Assembly: GCA_014803435.1 (NCBI GenBank)
Contig: JACYFD010000008.1
Location: forward strand, 1-64,000
From: Cellulosimicrobium terreum
Lineage (GTDB): Bacteria; Actinomycetota; Actinomycetes; Actinomycetales; Cellulomonadaceae
Direction of reading: 5' to 3'
DNA length: 64,000 bases
Shown: positions 8,719 through 18,074 of the stretch, in pieces
Position numbering within the stretch: position 1 is the first letter of the stretch
Layout of the letters: every line of letters begins with the position of its first letter
Notes under the pieces: model-generated
The model's input: only the letters and a program-made list of their open reading frames with translations
What the model was told of the DNA's origin: nothing
The model's database searches: none
Translations under genes and position numbers: made by a program

Positions 8719-10536
8719 TCAACGGGTGGCGGCGGGCCCGTCCGCGTAGACGGCCTCGATCTCGGTCGCGAAGTCCTTGAGCACCTCGGACCTCTTCACC
8801 TTGAGCGACGGCGTCAGGTACCCGTTCTCCACGGTGAAGTCGGTGGTGAGCACGGTGAACTTGCGGATGGACTCCGCTCGCGAGACCGCCTTGTTCGCAC
8901 GCGTCACGGTCGCGTCGAGCGCCGCCAGCACCTCGGGGTCGGTCGCGGCGTCCTCGATCGACAGGCCCTCCTTGCCGTGCATCGCGGCCCACCCGGGCAG
9001 CCCCTCCGGGTCGAGCGTCACGAGGGCGCCGATGAAGGGCTTCTGGTCCCCGACGACGACGCACTGCGAGACCAGCGCGTGCGCGCGGATGCGGTCCTCG
9101 AGCATTGCCGGAGCCACGTTCTTCCCACCGGCGGTGACGATGATCTCCTTCTTGCGACCGGTGATCCGCAGGAAGCCGTCGTCGTCGAGCGAGCCGAGGT
9201 CGCCGGTGCGGAACCAGCCGTCGACGAACGCCTCCTGCGTCGCGCGCTCGTTGCCGTGGTAGCCGCGGAAGACGTGGTGACCCTGGAGCAGGATCTCGCC
9301 GTCCTCGGCGATGCGCACCGCGCACCCGGGAAGCTGGGTCCCGACCGACCCGATGCGCGTGCTCGACGGGCGGTTGACGCTCGTGGGCGCCGTCGTCTCG
9401 GTGAGTCCGTAGCCCTCGAGGATGAGGACGCCGATGCCGCGGTAGAAGTGCCCCAGGCGCTCGCCGAGCGGCGCGCCGCCCGAGACCGCGTGCTTCGTCC
9501 GGCCACCGAGGGCATGGCGCAGCTTCTTGTAGACCAGCGCGTCGGCGACCTTGTGCTGGAGCGTGAGGCCGAGGCCCGGTCCCTTCGGCTCGTCGAGCGC
9601 GCGCGAGTACGCGATCGCGGTGGCCGCCGCCCAGTGGAAGATCTTCAGCTTGCCGCCGGCCGCGGCCTTCTGCTCGGACGAGTTGTAGACCTTCTCGAAC
9701 ACGCGGGGGACCGAGAGCAGGAACGTGGGCCGGAAGGTCCCGAGGTCGCCGAGCAGGTCCTTCGTGTCGGCCGTGTGCCCCAGCACCGTCCCGCCGGCCA
9801 CGACGAGCACGCCGATGAACCGTGCGAACACGTGCGCGAGCGGCATGAAGAGCAGCGTGCGCCCGCCCGGCTCCTTGAAGACCTCGGGGACCGCCTCGAC
9901 CGCGTTGACCGTGAGCGAGTAGAAGTTCTCGTGCGTCAGTTCCGCGCCCTTGGGGCGGCCCGTCGTGCCGGACGTGTAGATGATGGTCGCGACGTCGGCG
10001 AGGTTCGCGAGCCCACGGCGCCGTGCTACCTCGTCGTCGCCGACGCCGGCACCCGCGGCGGTCAGCGTCGCGATCGCGCCGTCGTCGAGCACGAGGACGT
10101 CCGTGAGCGTGGGCGTCTGGTCCCGGACCTCCGCGACGGTGGCGGCGTGCTGCGACGTCTCGGTGACGAGGACGCGCACGTCCGCGTCGGTCAGGATCCA
10201 CTGCACCTGCTCGGCGCTGGACGTCTCGTACACCGGGACGGAGACCGCGCCCGCGGCCCAGCACGCCCAGTCCAGGAGCGTCCACTCGTACCGGGTGCGC
10301 GACATGATGCCGACGCGGTCGCCGGGCTCGACGCCGAGGGCGACCAGGCCCTTCGCGACGGCGACGACCTGGGCGTCGAGCTCGCGCGCGGTCACGGGCT
10401 CCCAGGCGTCGCCCGCGGCGTTGCGCACCTCGACCATCGTGGCGGCCGGGTCCACCGCGACGCGTGCGGCGAACAGGTCGTTGAGGTTCGACGAGGGGTC
10501 GACCTCGACGATCCTGGGGGCGGAGAACTCGTCCAT
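8719..10536 (-). CDS. fadD15: Long-chain acyl-CoA synthetase (AMP-forming)
   Basis: A 605-residue ANL-superfamily ligase that activates long-chain fatty acids to acyl-CoA through acyl-AMP. Motifs seen are the P-loop-like TSGTTGRPKGAELTH, YGLTETTAPTSVN (A5), and GWFRTGDLG with a following GRKKEIIV hinge. Length and sequence resemble the FadD15 group, and the neighbourhood matches that gene's mycobacterial context. Start ATG 10536 (MDEFSAP) has a GGAG about 7 nt upstream; an upstream in-frame extension of 15 codons is less likely. It is divergent from the glucokinase gene across about 205 nt. Confidence 0.93.
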   Translation of the reverse strand: MDEFSAPRIVEVDPSSNLNDLFAARVAVDPAATMVEVRNAAGDAWEPVTARELDAQVVAVAKGLVALGVEPGDRVGIMSRTRYEWTLLDWACWAAGAVSVPVYETSSAEQVQWILTDADVRVLVTETSQHAATVAEVRDQTPTLTDVLVLDDGAIATLTAAGAGVGDDEVARRRGLANLADVATIIYTSGTTGRPKGAELTHENFYSLTVNAVEAVPEVFKEPGGRTLLFMPLAHVFARFIGVLVVAGGTVLGHTADTKDLLGDLGTFRPTFLLSVPRVFEKVYNSSEQKAAAGGKLKIFHWAAATAIAYSRALDEPKGPGLGLTLQHKVADALVYKKLRHALGGRTKHAVSGGAPLGERLGHFYRGIGVLILEGYGLTETTAPTSVNRPSSTRIGSVGTQLPGCAVRIAEDGEILLQGHHVFRGYHGNERATQEAFVDGWFRTGDLGSLDDDGFLRITGRKKEIIVTAGGKNVAPAMLEDRIRAHALVSQCVVVGDQKPFIGALVTLDPEGLPGWAAMHGKEGLSIEDAATDPEVLAALDATVTRANKAVSRAESIRKFTVLTTDFTVENGYLTPSLKVKRSEVLKDFATEIEAVYADGPAATR

Positions 10537-10741
10537 GCTGGCTCCAGTGGCAGTAGTCGACGGTGGGAGAACCCTACCCATCCGCGGCGTGTGCCGCGGA
10601 CCCCCAGGACTCGGTAGGCTTCAGCTGCTGTGCGCTGCCTGCGCAACGTCTGGCGCGGGCACGGAGTTCCGGCCGCGAGGCCGGTGACCAGCCAGTGACC
10701 ACCAGCAGTGGGAAGCCATCACGAGCCAGTGAGGACGGGAC

Positions 10742-11689
10742 ATGCACGCGATCGGTGTGGACATCGGTGGGACCAAGATCGCGGCGGGGGTCGTCGACGA
10801 CGAGGGCCGGATCCTCGCCCAGACGCGCCGCGAGACCGCGCCCGACGACGTCGCGAGCATCGACCAGGCGATCGCGGAGGTCTACGCCGAGCTGTCGGCG
10901 GACCACGAGGTCGCCGCGATGGGTCTGGCTGCCGCCGGGTTCGTCAGCCCCGACCGGACGTCCGTGCTCTTCGCCCCGAACATCGCGTGGCGCGAGTACC
11001 CCCTGGCACAGCGCGTGCGCGACCTGATCGGGGACGACGACGTCGCGATCGTCGTCGAGAACGACGCGAACGCCGCGGGCTGGGCCGAGTTCCGGTTCGG
11101 CGTCGGGCGCGACGCGACGGACATGCTCATGCTGACCGTCGGCACCGGCCTCGGCGGCGCCGTCATCGTGGAGCGCGAGCTCGTGCGCGGCAAGTGGGGC
11201 GTCGCGGCCGAGGTCGGCCACATGCGCGTGGTCCCGGGCGGGCACTACTGCGGGTGCGGGCACGAGGGCTGCTGGGAGCAGTACGCCTCGGGCACGGCGC
11301 TCGTGCGCGACGGGCAGAGCGCGCTCATCGCGCAGCCCGACCGCGCCCGGCGCCTGCTCGAGATCTGCGGCGGCGACGCCGAGAAGCTCACGGGACCCCA
11401 GATCACCCAGGCCGCCCAGGAGGGCGACGAGCTCGCCGTCGAGCTGCTCGCCACGCTCGGGCGCTGGATCGGCGAGGGCGCAGCCTCGGTGACCGCGCTC
11501 CTCGACCCCGAGCTCATCGTCATCGGCGGCGGCGTCGGTGCGGCAGGCGACCTGCTGCTGCAGCCGGTGCGCCGTGCCTTCGCCGACCAGCTCTCCGCGC
11601 GGGGGCACCGCCCCGAGGCCAAGATCGAGCTGGCGGAGCACGGCAACGAGGCCGGCATCGTCGGTGCGGCGGACCTGGCTCGTCGCTGA
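10742..11689 (+). CDS. glkA: ROK-family glucokinase
   Basis: A 315-residue sugar kinase, most likely a cytoplasmic ATP-dependent glucokinase. It has the ROK phosphate loop GVDIGGTKIAAGVV, the ENDANAAGWAEFRFG catalytic Asp segment, TVGTGLGGAVI, and the zinc-binding ROK signature GHYCGCGHEGCWEQYASG. A GAGG lies about 7 nt before the ATG. The lack of an N-terminal helix-turn-helix makes it a kinase rather than a NagC/XylR-type repressor. Proximity to the acyl-CoA ligase gene resembles the glkA region of Streptomyces coelicolor. It ends at a strong hairpin (11701-11722). Confidence 0.93.
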   Translation: MHAIGVDIGGTKIAAGVVDDEGRILAQTRRETAPDDVASIDQAIAEVYAELSADHEVAAMGLAAAGFVSPDRTSVLFAPNIAWREYPLAQRVRDLIGDDDVAIVVENDANAAGWAEFRFGVGRDATDMLMLTVGTGLGGAVIVERELVRGKWGVAAEVGHMRVVPGGHYCGCGHEGCWEQYASGTALVRDGQSALIAQPDRARRLLEICGGDAEKLTGPQITQAAQEGDELAVELLATLGRWIGEGAASVTALLDPELIVIGGGVGAAGDLLLQPVRRAFADQLSARGHRPEAKIELAEHGNEAGIVGAADLARR

Positions 11690-11700
11690 GGCGTCGATCC

Positions 11701-11722
11701 CGGGGCCGCCGACGCGGCCCCG
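11701..11722. terminator. Bidirectional hairpin terminator
   Basis: Perfect 9-bp GC stem (CGGGGCCGC at 11701-11709 and GCGGCCCCG at 11714-11722) with a 4-nt loop. It sits between the ends of the converging glucokinase and membrane-protein genes. Confidence 0.75.
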
Positions 11723-11731
11723 GTGCCGACG

Positions 11732-12379
11732 CTAGACGACGGCGCCCGGGCCGCGGTCGTCGTCGCGACGGTGCGGCATGCGCCAGAGCAGGACGGCGAG
11801 CCCCGCGAGGAACACCCCGATCCCGACCTGGGCCACCACGACCGGGTACGGGCGCGCGACGACGAGCAGGACGAGCAGCACGAGCGGGACGCCCGCGACG
11901 ACGGCCCACGCCATCGTGAGCAGCGGGTCGCGGCCGAGCACCAGGGGCGGGTCGGGCGGCACGAAGTGGCTCTCGGCCTCTTCCAGGTCCTCCACGTCGG
12001 GCGTCGTCGGCCAGTCGCGCGGCCCGGTCGGCCGGACCCAGGGCGCGACGGGGAACGAACCCAGAGCGTCGCCGGCGGAGCGGCCGGGACCCCCGGCCGA
12101 CGGTGCCGGTCCGGTGCCCGCGTCTGTTGCCGGGCCGGTGCCCGGCCTCGGCCGGTCCGCGGCGTCGAGGCCGGAGAGGTCCGAGAGCTCGGCGACGATC
12201 CCGGCCCACCTGCCCTCCACGTCGAGGTCGTCGTCACCCTCCGCAGCAGCGTGCGCAGCGTCCGCGGGCGGGTCGTCCGCGGGCGCGTCGTCGTGCCCTG
12301 CTGGGTCGGGAGCGTCGTCGTGAGGCTCGGGGAGGTCGTCGGGCTGTCCAGCGCCCGGGTCGGCATTCGGTGCGGCCAT
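11732..12379 (-). CDS. Hypothetical acidic two-helix membrane protein
   Basis: The roughly 215-residue product has a long Asp/Pro/Ala-rich, probably disordered N-terminal half, a middle segment with WVRPTGPRDWPTTPDVEDLE, then two adjacent transmembrane helices (LLTMAWAVVAGVPLVLLVLLV and a following one of similar length) and a basic/acidic tail. The layout resembles actinobacterial proteins found beside the PlsC-type acyltransferase (Rv2183c region). No catalytic motif is visible. The ATG at 12379 is preferred; a GTG three codons upstream is possible. It is divergent from the acyltransferase gene, with only about 55 nt between the likely starts. Confidence 0.75.
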   Translation of the reverse strand: MAAPNADPGAGQPDDLPEPHDDAPDPAGHDDAPADDPPADAAHAAAEGDDDLDVEGRWAGIVAELSDLSGLDAADRPRPGTGPATDAGTGPAPSAGGPGRSAGDALGSFPVAPWVRPTGPRDWPTTPDVEDLEEAESHFVPPDPPLVLGRDPLLTMAWAVVAGVPLVLLVLLVVARPYPVVVAQVGIGVFLAGLAVLLWRMPHRRDDDRGPGAVV

Positions 12380-12434
12380 GACATTCACTCTAGAGTCGGT
12401 TCCACGTCCCGCGCCGGGACGGCGAGGAGGAACG

Positions 12435-13223
12435 TTGTTCTACTGGTTCATGAAGCAGGTGATGGTCGGCCCGATCCTGCGGGTCCTGTACCGTCCCTGG
12501 ACGCGGGGCGTCGAGAACGTGCCCGACGAGGGGGGCGCGATCCTCGCGAGCAACCACCTCGCCGTCATCGACTCGTTCATCCTCCCGCTCGTCCTCGGGC
12601 GCAAGGTGCAGTTCCTCGGCAAGTCGGACTACTTCACCGGGACCGGTGTCAAGGGGCGGCTGACCGCGGGCTTCATGCGCGGCGTCGGGACGATCCCGGT
12701 CGACCGTACCGGCGGGAAGGCGAGCGAGGCCGCACTCGACACCGGCCTGCGGGTGCTGCGTGACGGCGACCTGTTCGGCATCTACCCCGAGGGCACGCGC
12801 AGCCCGGACGGGCGGCTGTACCGCGGCAAGACCGGGGTCGCCCGGCTGGCGATCGAGTCCGGTGCCCCCGTGGTCCCGGTCGCGATGGTCGGGACGAACA
12901 TCGCCCAGCCCATCGGCAAGGTCATCCCGACGCCCATGCGCATCGGCATCGTGATCGGTGAGCCGCTCGACTTCTCGCGCTACCAGGGCATGGAGAACGA
13001 CCGCTTCATCCTGCGATCCGTGGCAGACGAGATCCAGTACGCGATCATGCGCCTGTCCGGGCAGGAGTACGTCGACGTCTACGCGGCGACGGCCAAGGCC
13101 CGGCTCGCGGCGGGTCACCCCCAGCCCGCGGGTCCGACGGTCGTCGCGCCCGGCGGACGCCCGGCGCCGGACGTCCAGGTTCCGGAACCGCCCGAGCCGT
13201 CCCCGGAGTCGTCAGTAGACTGA
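12435..13223 (+). CDS. 1-acyl-sn-glycerol-3-phosphate acyltransferase (PlsC family)
   Basis: A 262-residue membrane-associated acyltransferase that adds an acyl chain to lysophosphatidic acid or a related lipid. The NHLAVIDSF block is a variant of the HX4D catalytic motif (NHLAVID, with N instead of the usual N-H-x-S start but His and Asp kept), followed by IPVDRTGGKAS and YPEGTRSPDG. I place the start at TTG 12435 because GAGGAGG lies 4 nt upstream and MFYWFMKQV is the usual N-terminus; an upstream GTG/ATG extension overlaps the divergent gene. The C-terminus is a Pro-rich tail. It precedes the PPi-PFK gene by about 100 nt. Confidence 0.9.
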   Translation: MFYWFMKQVMVGPILRVLYRPWTRGVENVPDEGGAILASNHLAVIDSFILPLVLGRKVQFLGKSDYFTGTGVKGRLTAGFMRGVGTIPVDRTGGKASEAALDTGLRVLRDGDLFGIYPEGTRSPDGRLYRGKTGVARLAIESGAPVVPVAMVGTNIAQPIGKVIPTPMRIGIVIGEPLDFSRYQGMENDRFILRSVADEIQYAIMRLSGQEYVDVYAATAKARLAAGHPQPAGPTVVAPGGRPAPDVQVPEPPEPSPESSVD

Positions 13224-13321
13224 GCGCGCGCCCGTCGTCGACCGTGACGTCCCATCGCCGCCACGCAGCGGTCCGGTCCGGGTGCCAACGGATCCCGCAC
13301 TACGAGAGGTTCTGAGTACAC

Positions 13322-14548
13322 ATGTCGGTTCGTCGCGTCGCCCTCCTCACCGCGGGCGGCTTCGCCCCGTGCCTGTCGTCCGCCGTCGGGGGGCTCATCG
13401 AGCGGTACACGGAGCTCGACCCCGAGATCGAGATCATCGCGTACCAGCACGGCTACCACGGCCTGCTGACCGGGACGAAGATCGTCGTGGACGCCGAGGG
13501 CCGCGCGAAGGCCGGTGTGCTGCACCGCTTCGGCGGGTCCCCGATCGGCAACTCGCGCGTCAAGCTCACGAACGCCGCGGACTGCGTCAAGCGCGGCCTG
13601 GTCGCCGAGGGCGAGGACCCGCTGCAGGTCGCGGCCGAGCGGTTGAAGACCGACGGTGTCGACGTCCTGCACACCATCGGTGGCGACGACACGAACACCA
13701 CCGCCGCGGACCTCGCCGCGTACCTGCACGACAACGGCTACGAGCTCACGGTCGTGGGCCTGCCCAAGACGATCGACAACGACGTCGTGCCGATCAAGCA
13801 GTCCCTGGGCGCGTGGACCGCGGCCGAGGAGGCCGCCGGCTTCGCCGCGAACGTCATCGGCGAGCACCGGTCCGGCCCCCGCATGCTTATCGTCCACGAG
13901 GTCATGGGTCGGCACTGCGGCTGGCTCACCGCCGCTTCTGCCGCGGAGTACCGCAAGTGGCTCGACGCGCAGGAGTGGGTCCCGAGCCTCGGCCTGACAC
14001 GCGAGCGCTGGGACGTCCACGCGGTGTTCCTGCCCGAGCTCGCGCTGGACCTGGAGAGCGAGGCCGCGCGGCTCCGGACGATCATGGACACGCAGGGCAA
14101 CGTCAACATCTTCCTGTCGGAGGGTGCGGGCATGCACGAGATCGTCGCGCAGCTCGAGGCGGCCGGCGAAGAGGTCCAGCGCGACCCGTTCGGCCACGTC
14201 AAGCTCGACACGGTCAACCCCGGCCAGTGGTTCGCCAAGCAGTTCGCCGAGAAGCTGGGTGCCGAGAAGGTCATGGTCCAGAAGTCCGGCTACTACTCGC
14301 GCGCCGCGGCCGCGAACGCCGAGGACCTGCGCCTCATCAAGTCGATGACCGACCTCGCGGTCGAGTGCGCGCTGCGCGGCGAGTCCGGTGTCATCGGGCA
14401 CGACGAGGAGCAGGGCGACCGCCTGCGCGCCATCGAGTTCCCGCGCATCGCCGGTGGCAAGGCGTTCGACGTGAACCAGCCCTGGTTCGGCGCGCTGCTC
14501 GAGGGCATCGGCCAGCCGCTGGTGCCCGCGGCACCGGCCGCGCACTGA
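13322..14548 (+). CDS. pfp: Pyrophosphate-dependent 6-phosphofructokinase
   Basis: A 408-residue glycolytic enzyme that reversibly phosphorylates fructose-6-phosphate. The phosphoryl-donor site reads GGDD (residues 120-123), and the catalytic loop reads PKTIDND (148-154). The second Asp of GGDD and the Lys in PKTIDND are the established markers of PPi rather than ATP use. MGRHCGWL matches the substrate-binding MGR motif. Start ATG 13322 follows an AGAGG about 12 nt upstream. It is followed after 16 nt by aroG, so the two may share a transcript. Confidence 0.95.
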   Translation: MSVRRVALLTAGGFAPCLSSAVGGLIERYTELDPEIEIIAYQHGYHGLLTGTKIVVDAEGRAKAGVLHRFGGSPIGNSRVKLTNAADCVKRGLVAEGEDPLQVAAERLKTDGVDVLHTIGGDDTNTTAADLAAYLHDNGYELTVVGLPKTIDNDVVPIKQSLGAWTAAEEAAGFAANVIGEHRSGPRMLIVHEVMGRHCGWLTAASAAEYRKWLDAQEWVPSLGLTRERWDVHAVFLPELALDLESEAARLRTIMDTQGNVNIFLSEGAGMHEIVAQLEAAGEEVQRDPFGHVKLDTVNPGQWFAKQFAEKLGAEKVMVQKSGYYSRAAAANAEDLRLIKSMTDLAVECALRGESGVIGHDEEQGDRLRAIEFPRIAGGKAFDVNQPWFGALLEGIGQPLVPAAPAAH

Positions 14549-14564
14549 CGACGACGGGACGCGC

Positions 14565-15914
14565 ATGACCACCACGAGCGAGCCGGAGGTCGACCTCGGG
14601 CTGGACCACTTCCGGTCCCTGGTCGCACTGCAGCAGCCGACCTGGCCGGACGAGGCAGCCCTCGTGGCCGCACGAGAGCAGCTCGCGGCCTCCGCGCCGC
14701 TCGTGGTGCCTGCCGCCGCCGACACCCTGCGCTCGCGCCTCGCCGCGGCCGCGCGCGGCGAGGCCTTCCTCCTCCAGGGGGGCGACTGCGCCGAGACGTT
14801 CGCCGAGGCGAACGCCGACCGGATCCGCAACAAGATCCGCACCATCCTGCAGATGGCCGTCATCCTCACGCACGGGGCGAGCATGCCGGTCGTGAAGATG
14901 GGCCGCATGGCGGGCCAGTACGCCAAGCCGCGCAGCTCGGACGACGAGACCCGCGACGGCGTGACGCTCCCCGCGTACCGCGGCGACATGATCAACGGCC
15001 ACGCGTTCACCCCCGCGTCCCGGGTCCCGGACCCGCAGCGGCTCGTCGACGCGTACCGGATCTCCGCGGCGACGTGGAACGTGGTGCGGGCGTTCACGAC
15101 CGGCGGCTTCGCCGACCTGCGCCAGGTCCACGAGTGGAACCGCGGGTTCATGCGCAACCCCGCCTACGCGCGCTACGAGACGACCGCGTCGGAGATCGAC
15201 CGCGCGATCCGCTTCATGGACGCCTGCGGCGCGGACTTCGACGCCCTGCGCACGGTCGAGCTCTTCGTCAGCCACGAGGCGCTCGTGCTCGACTACGAGC
15301 GCGCGCTCACGCGGATCGACTCGCGCACGGGGGACCCGTACGACACCTCGGGCCACTTCCTGTGGATCGGCGAGCGCACCCGCCAGCTCGACGGGGCGCA
15401 CGTGGACTTCCTGTCCCGCATCGCCAACCCGATCGGCGTGAAGCTCGGCCCGACGACGTCGCCCGACGACGCGCTCGCGCTCGCGCGCCGCCTCAACCCC
15501 GAGGACGTCCCCGGCCGACTGACGTTCATCACCCGCATGGGTGCCGGGCGCATCCGCGAGGCCCTGCCGCCACTGGTCGAGGCGGCCGACCGCGCCGGCA
15601 TCACCGTGACGTGGGTGAGCGACCCGATGCACGGGAACACGATCACGTCCGACAGCGGCTACAAGACGCGGCGGTTCGACGACGTGCTCGACGAGGTCCG
15701 CGGCTTCTTCGAGGTGCACCGGGCCGCCGGCACCGTTCCGGGCGGCCTGCACGTCGAGCTCACCGGCGACGACGTCACCGAGGTCCTGGGCGGCAGCGAG
15801 GAGATCGACGACGCAGGTCTCGCGCTGCGCTACGAGACGCTGGTCGACCCGCGTCTCAACCACCAGCAGTCGCTCGAGATGGCGTTCCAGGTCGCGGAGA
15901 TGCTGCGGCGCTGA
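14565..15914 (+). CDS. aroG: Class II 3-deoxy-7-phosphoheptulonate synthase
   Basis: A 449-residue class II (plant/mycobacterial-type) DAHP synthase, first enzyme of the shikimate pathway, condensing phosphoenolpyruvate and erythrose-4-phosphate. Signature segments include GDCAETFAE (metal-ligand Cys), KMGRMAGQYAKPRS, WIGERTR, RMGAGRIREALP, VSDPMHGNT and LTGDDVTEVLGG. The length fits the class. In mycobacteria this gene lies close to pknL, as here. Confidence 0.97.
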   Translation: MTTTSEPEVDLGLDHFRSLVALQQPTWPDEAALVAAREQLAASAPLVVPAAADTLRSRLAAAARGEAFLLQGGDCAETFAEANADRIRNKIRTILQMAVILTHGASMPVVKMGRMAGQYAKPRSSDDETRDGVTLPAYRGDMINGHAFTPASRVPDPQRLVDAYRISAATWNVVRAFTTGGFADLRQVHEWNRGFMRNPAYARYETTASEIDRAIRFMDACGADFDALRTVELFVSHEALVLDYERALTRIDSRTGDPYDTSGHFLWIGERTRQLDGAHVDFLSRIANPIGVKLGPTTSPDDALALARRLNPEDVPGRLTFITRMGAGRIREALPPLVEAADRAGITVTWVSDPMHGNTITSDSGYKTRRFDDVLDEVRGFFEVHRAAGTVPGGLHVELTGDDVTEVLGGSEEIDDAGLALRYETLVDPRLNHQQSLEMAFQVAEMLRR

Positions 15915-15955
15915 CCCCCGGACCGGCAGGGTGCGTTCGCGCCGGCGCGTGCGGG

Positions 15956-17983
15956 TCAGAAGATGTTGATGACGATCGTCGAGCCCTTCGGTGCGGTCTC
16001 GCCGTCGCCGCCGGCGGGGTCCTGCGCGTAGACGATGTTGAGCGGGCTGATGCCCTGCGGGTGGCGGACCTCGACCTCGAACCCGGCGTCCCTGAGCTCC
16101 TTCTCCGCCGTCTTGGCGTTGAGCCCGTAGGTGTCCGGGATCTTGACGAGCGGCGGGCCGAGCGAGACGACGATCGTGACCGTGTCGGTGCGGTGCGCGT
16201 CGGTACCCTGCTCCGGGTCCTGGCTGATGACGCGCCCGGTCGCGACGTCCTCGGAGTGCTCCTCCTCGACCTTCACGACGAGGCCCTCGTCCTCGAGGGC
16301 GGCCGTGGCCGCGTCCTTGTCGGTCCCGGTGACTGACGGGACGACGACGGGCGCGGGGCCCGACGACACGGTGAGGACCACCGGCGTGTCGTGCGGGATC
16401 TCGGCACCTGCCTCCAGGGTGGCACCGTCGTCGTCGGTGACGGCCATGACCTGGCCCGCGGGGACCTTGTCGTCTGCTGTGGTCTGCGGCTCGGCGACCG
16501 TGAGATCGGCAGCCTCGAGCGCGGAGCTCGCCTCGACCTGGGTCGACCCGACGAGGTCGGCGGGCACGGTGAGCATCCGCACGCCCTTGGACACGACGAG
16601 ATGGACGGTCCCGTCCTTGCGCACGTCGTCCCCGCTCGCGGGCTCGCTGCTGACGACCGTCCCGGCCGGGACGGCGTCGTCGTACCGCTCCTCGACGGCC
16701 GGCTCGAGCCCCGCGGCGTCGAGGTCGGACACGGCCTCCGCGCGAGGTACTCCCGTCAGGCCCGCAGGCACCGTCGTGTACGCACCGGGCCCCGAGGTGA
16801 ACCACCAGGCCGCCCCGCCGCCGCCTGCGGCGAGCACGAGCAGCACGACGAGCGTCCAGGCGACGGCGCGGGCCGGCCCCCGGCGCCGACCCGACGGCGG
16901 GCCGGGGAGCGTCGTCGGGACCATCAGGTGCCCGACGGCGAGCTGCTCGGTGAGGCCGGCCGCCTCGCGGTCCCGCAGGCTCAGGGTCGCGAGCGACTGG
17001 GTCCGGTCGGGGTCGTTCCATGCGTCTGCACCGTCGGGTCCGTCCGCGGGGGCCTGCCCACCGTCCGGGCCGGGGCCCGGGGCGGGGACGGGTGCCGGCG
17101 GTACGACGCGGCGCGCGAGGTCCTCGGCGGAGAGCGAGGCCCGGACGCCGCGGACGAGGACGAGCGCCGCGGCGGCGTCCACGGGACGGTCCGCGGGGTC
17201 GCGTGCGGCGAGCGCGCACACGAGGTCGTCGAGCTCCGGCCCGATCCAGGGGGCCGTCTCCGACGGTGCGGGCACGTCGTTGTTCACGTGCTGGAACGCG
17301 ACCTGGATCGGGGTGGAGCCGACGTGCGGCACGGTGCCGACGAGCATCTCGTACGCGAGGATGCCGACGCCGTACACGTCGGACCGGGCGTCGCACGTCC
17401 CGGTCGTGATGAGCTCGGGGGAGAGGTAGGCGACCGTCCCGAGGATGGCACCGGTCGTGGTCGACGTCACCTCGTTGACGGCACGGGCGAGCCCGAAGTC
17501 GGTGACCTTCAGACGGCCCTCGGAGTCGATGAGGACGTTCTCCGGCTTCACGTCGCGGTGGACCAGCCCCGCGCGGTGCGCCGCGGCCAGGGCGTCGAGG
17601 ACGTCCGCGAGCACGTCGAGCGTGCGCCCCACGGTGAGCGTTCCCTCGGTGAGCAGCAGGCGACGCAGGTTCGAGCCCGCGACGTACTCCATGGTCAGGT
17701 AGCTCGTGTCGCCGTCGAGCCCCTGGTCGAAGACCGCGACGAGGCCGGGGTGCGTGAGGCGTGCGGCGGCGCGGGCCTCACGCCGGAACCGGGCGACGAA
17801 CTCCGCCCCTGCGGCACCCTCCGCGAGGTGCGGGTGCATGATCTTGAGCGCGACCTCGCGCTCGAGCCGGCGGTCGGACGCGAGGTACACGGTCGCCATG
17901 CCGCCGCGGGCGATGCGCGAGACGACCTCGTAGCGCCCGTCGACCAGGCGGCCTACGAGGGGGTCGGTCGTCACGGTAGCCAC
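15956..17983 (-). CDS. pknL: Serine/threonine kinase with four PASTA domains (PknL type)
   Basis: A 675-residue bitopic membrane kinase. The cytoplasmic kinase domain (about residues 17-280) has the ATP Lys (VALKIM, K47), HRDVKPEN (Asp144), DFG (162-164) and an activation loop with several Thr (EVTSTTTGAILGTVAY). A linker and one transmembrane helix follow (about residues 375-400), then four extracellular PASTA repeats of about 65 residues that are expected to sense peptidoglycan fragments. The GTG start at 17983 is likely; GTG 17974 is possible. It is divergent from the Rv2175c-like gene, and in M. tuberculosis Rv2175c is a substrate of PknL. Note that mycobacterial PknL itself lacks PASTA domains, so this protein is an enlarged version or a positional analogue. 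Confidence 0.93.
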   Translation of the reverse strand: MATVTTDPLVGRLVDGRYEVVSRIARGGMATVYLASDRRLEREVALKIMHPHLAEGAAGAEFVARFRREARAAARLTHPGLVAVFDQGLDGDTSYLTMEYVAGSNLRRLLLTEGTLTVGRTLDVLADVLDALAAAHRAGLVHRDVKPENVLIDSEGRLKVTDFGLARAVNEVTSTTTGAILGTVAYLSPELITTGTCDARSDVYGVGILAYEMLVGTVPHVGSTPIQVAFQHVNNDVPAPSETAPWIGPELDDLVCALAARDPADRPVDAAAALVLVRGVRASLSAEDLARRVVPPAPVPAPGPGPDGGQAPADGPDGADAWNDPDRTQSLATLSLRDREAAGLTEQLAVGHLMVPTTLPGPPSGRRRGPARAVAWTLVVLLVLAAGGGGAAWWFTSGPGAYTTVPAGLTGVPRAEAVSDLDAAGLEPAVEERYDDAVPAGTVVSSEPASGDDVRKDGTVHLVVSKGVRMLTVPADLVGSTQVEASSALEAADLTVAEPQTTADDKVPAGQVMAVTDDDGATLEAGAEIPHDTPVVLTVSSGPAPVVVPSVTGTDKDAATAALEDEGLVVKVEEEHSEDVATGRVISQDPEQGTDAHRTDTVTIVVSLGPPLVKIPDTYGLNAKTAEKELRDAGFEVEVRHPQGISPLNIVYAQDPAGGDGETAPKGSTIVINIF

Positions 17984-18074
17984 GGGCCGATTCTAGGCGG
18001 CGCTGCGGCGTTCGGTGGCGAAGGCGGGTGCGGGTGTCGGGAGAGTCACCGGCGCGGCGTCGTAGGCTTGCGGC

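Noticed and set aside
14391-17396. Very long minus-strand open frame (about 1000 codons) across aroG and the pknL gene
   Set aside because: It is antisense to aroG and out of frame with the kinase gene. The product is an Arg/Pro/Ala-rich sequence without domains, an artefact of few stop codons in GC-rich DNA.
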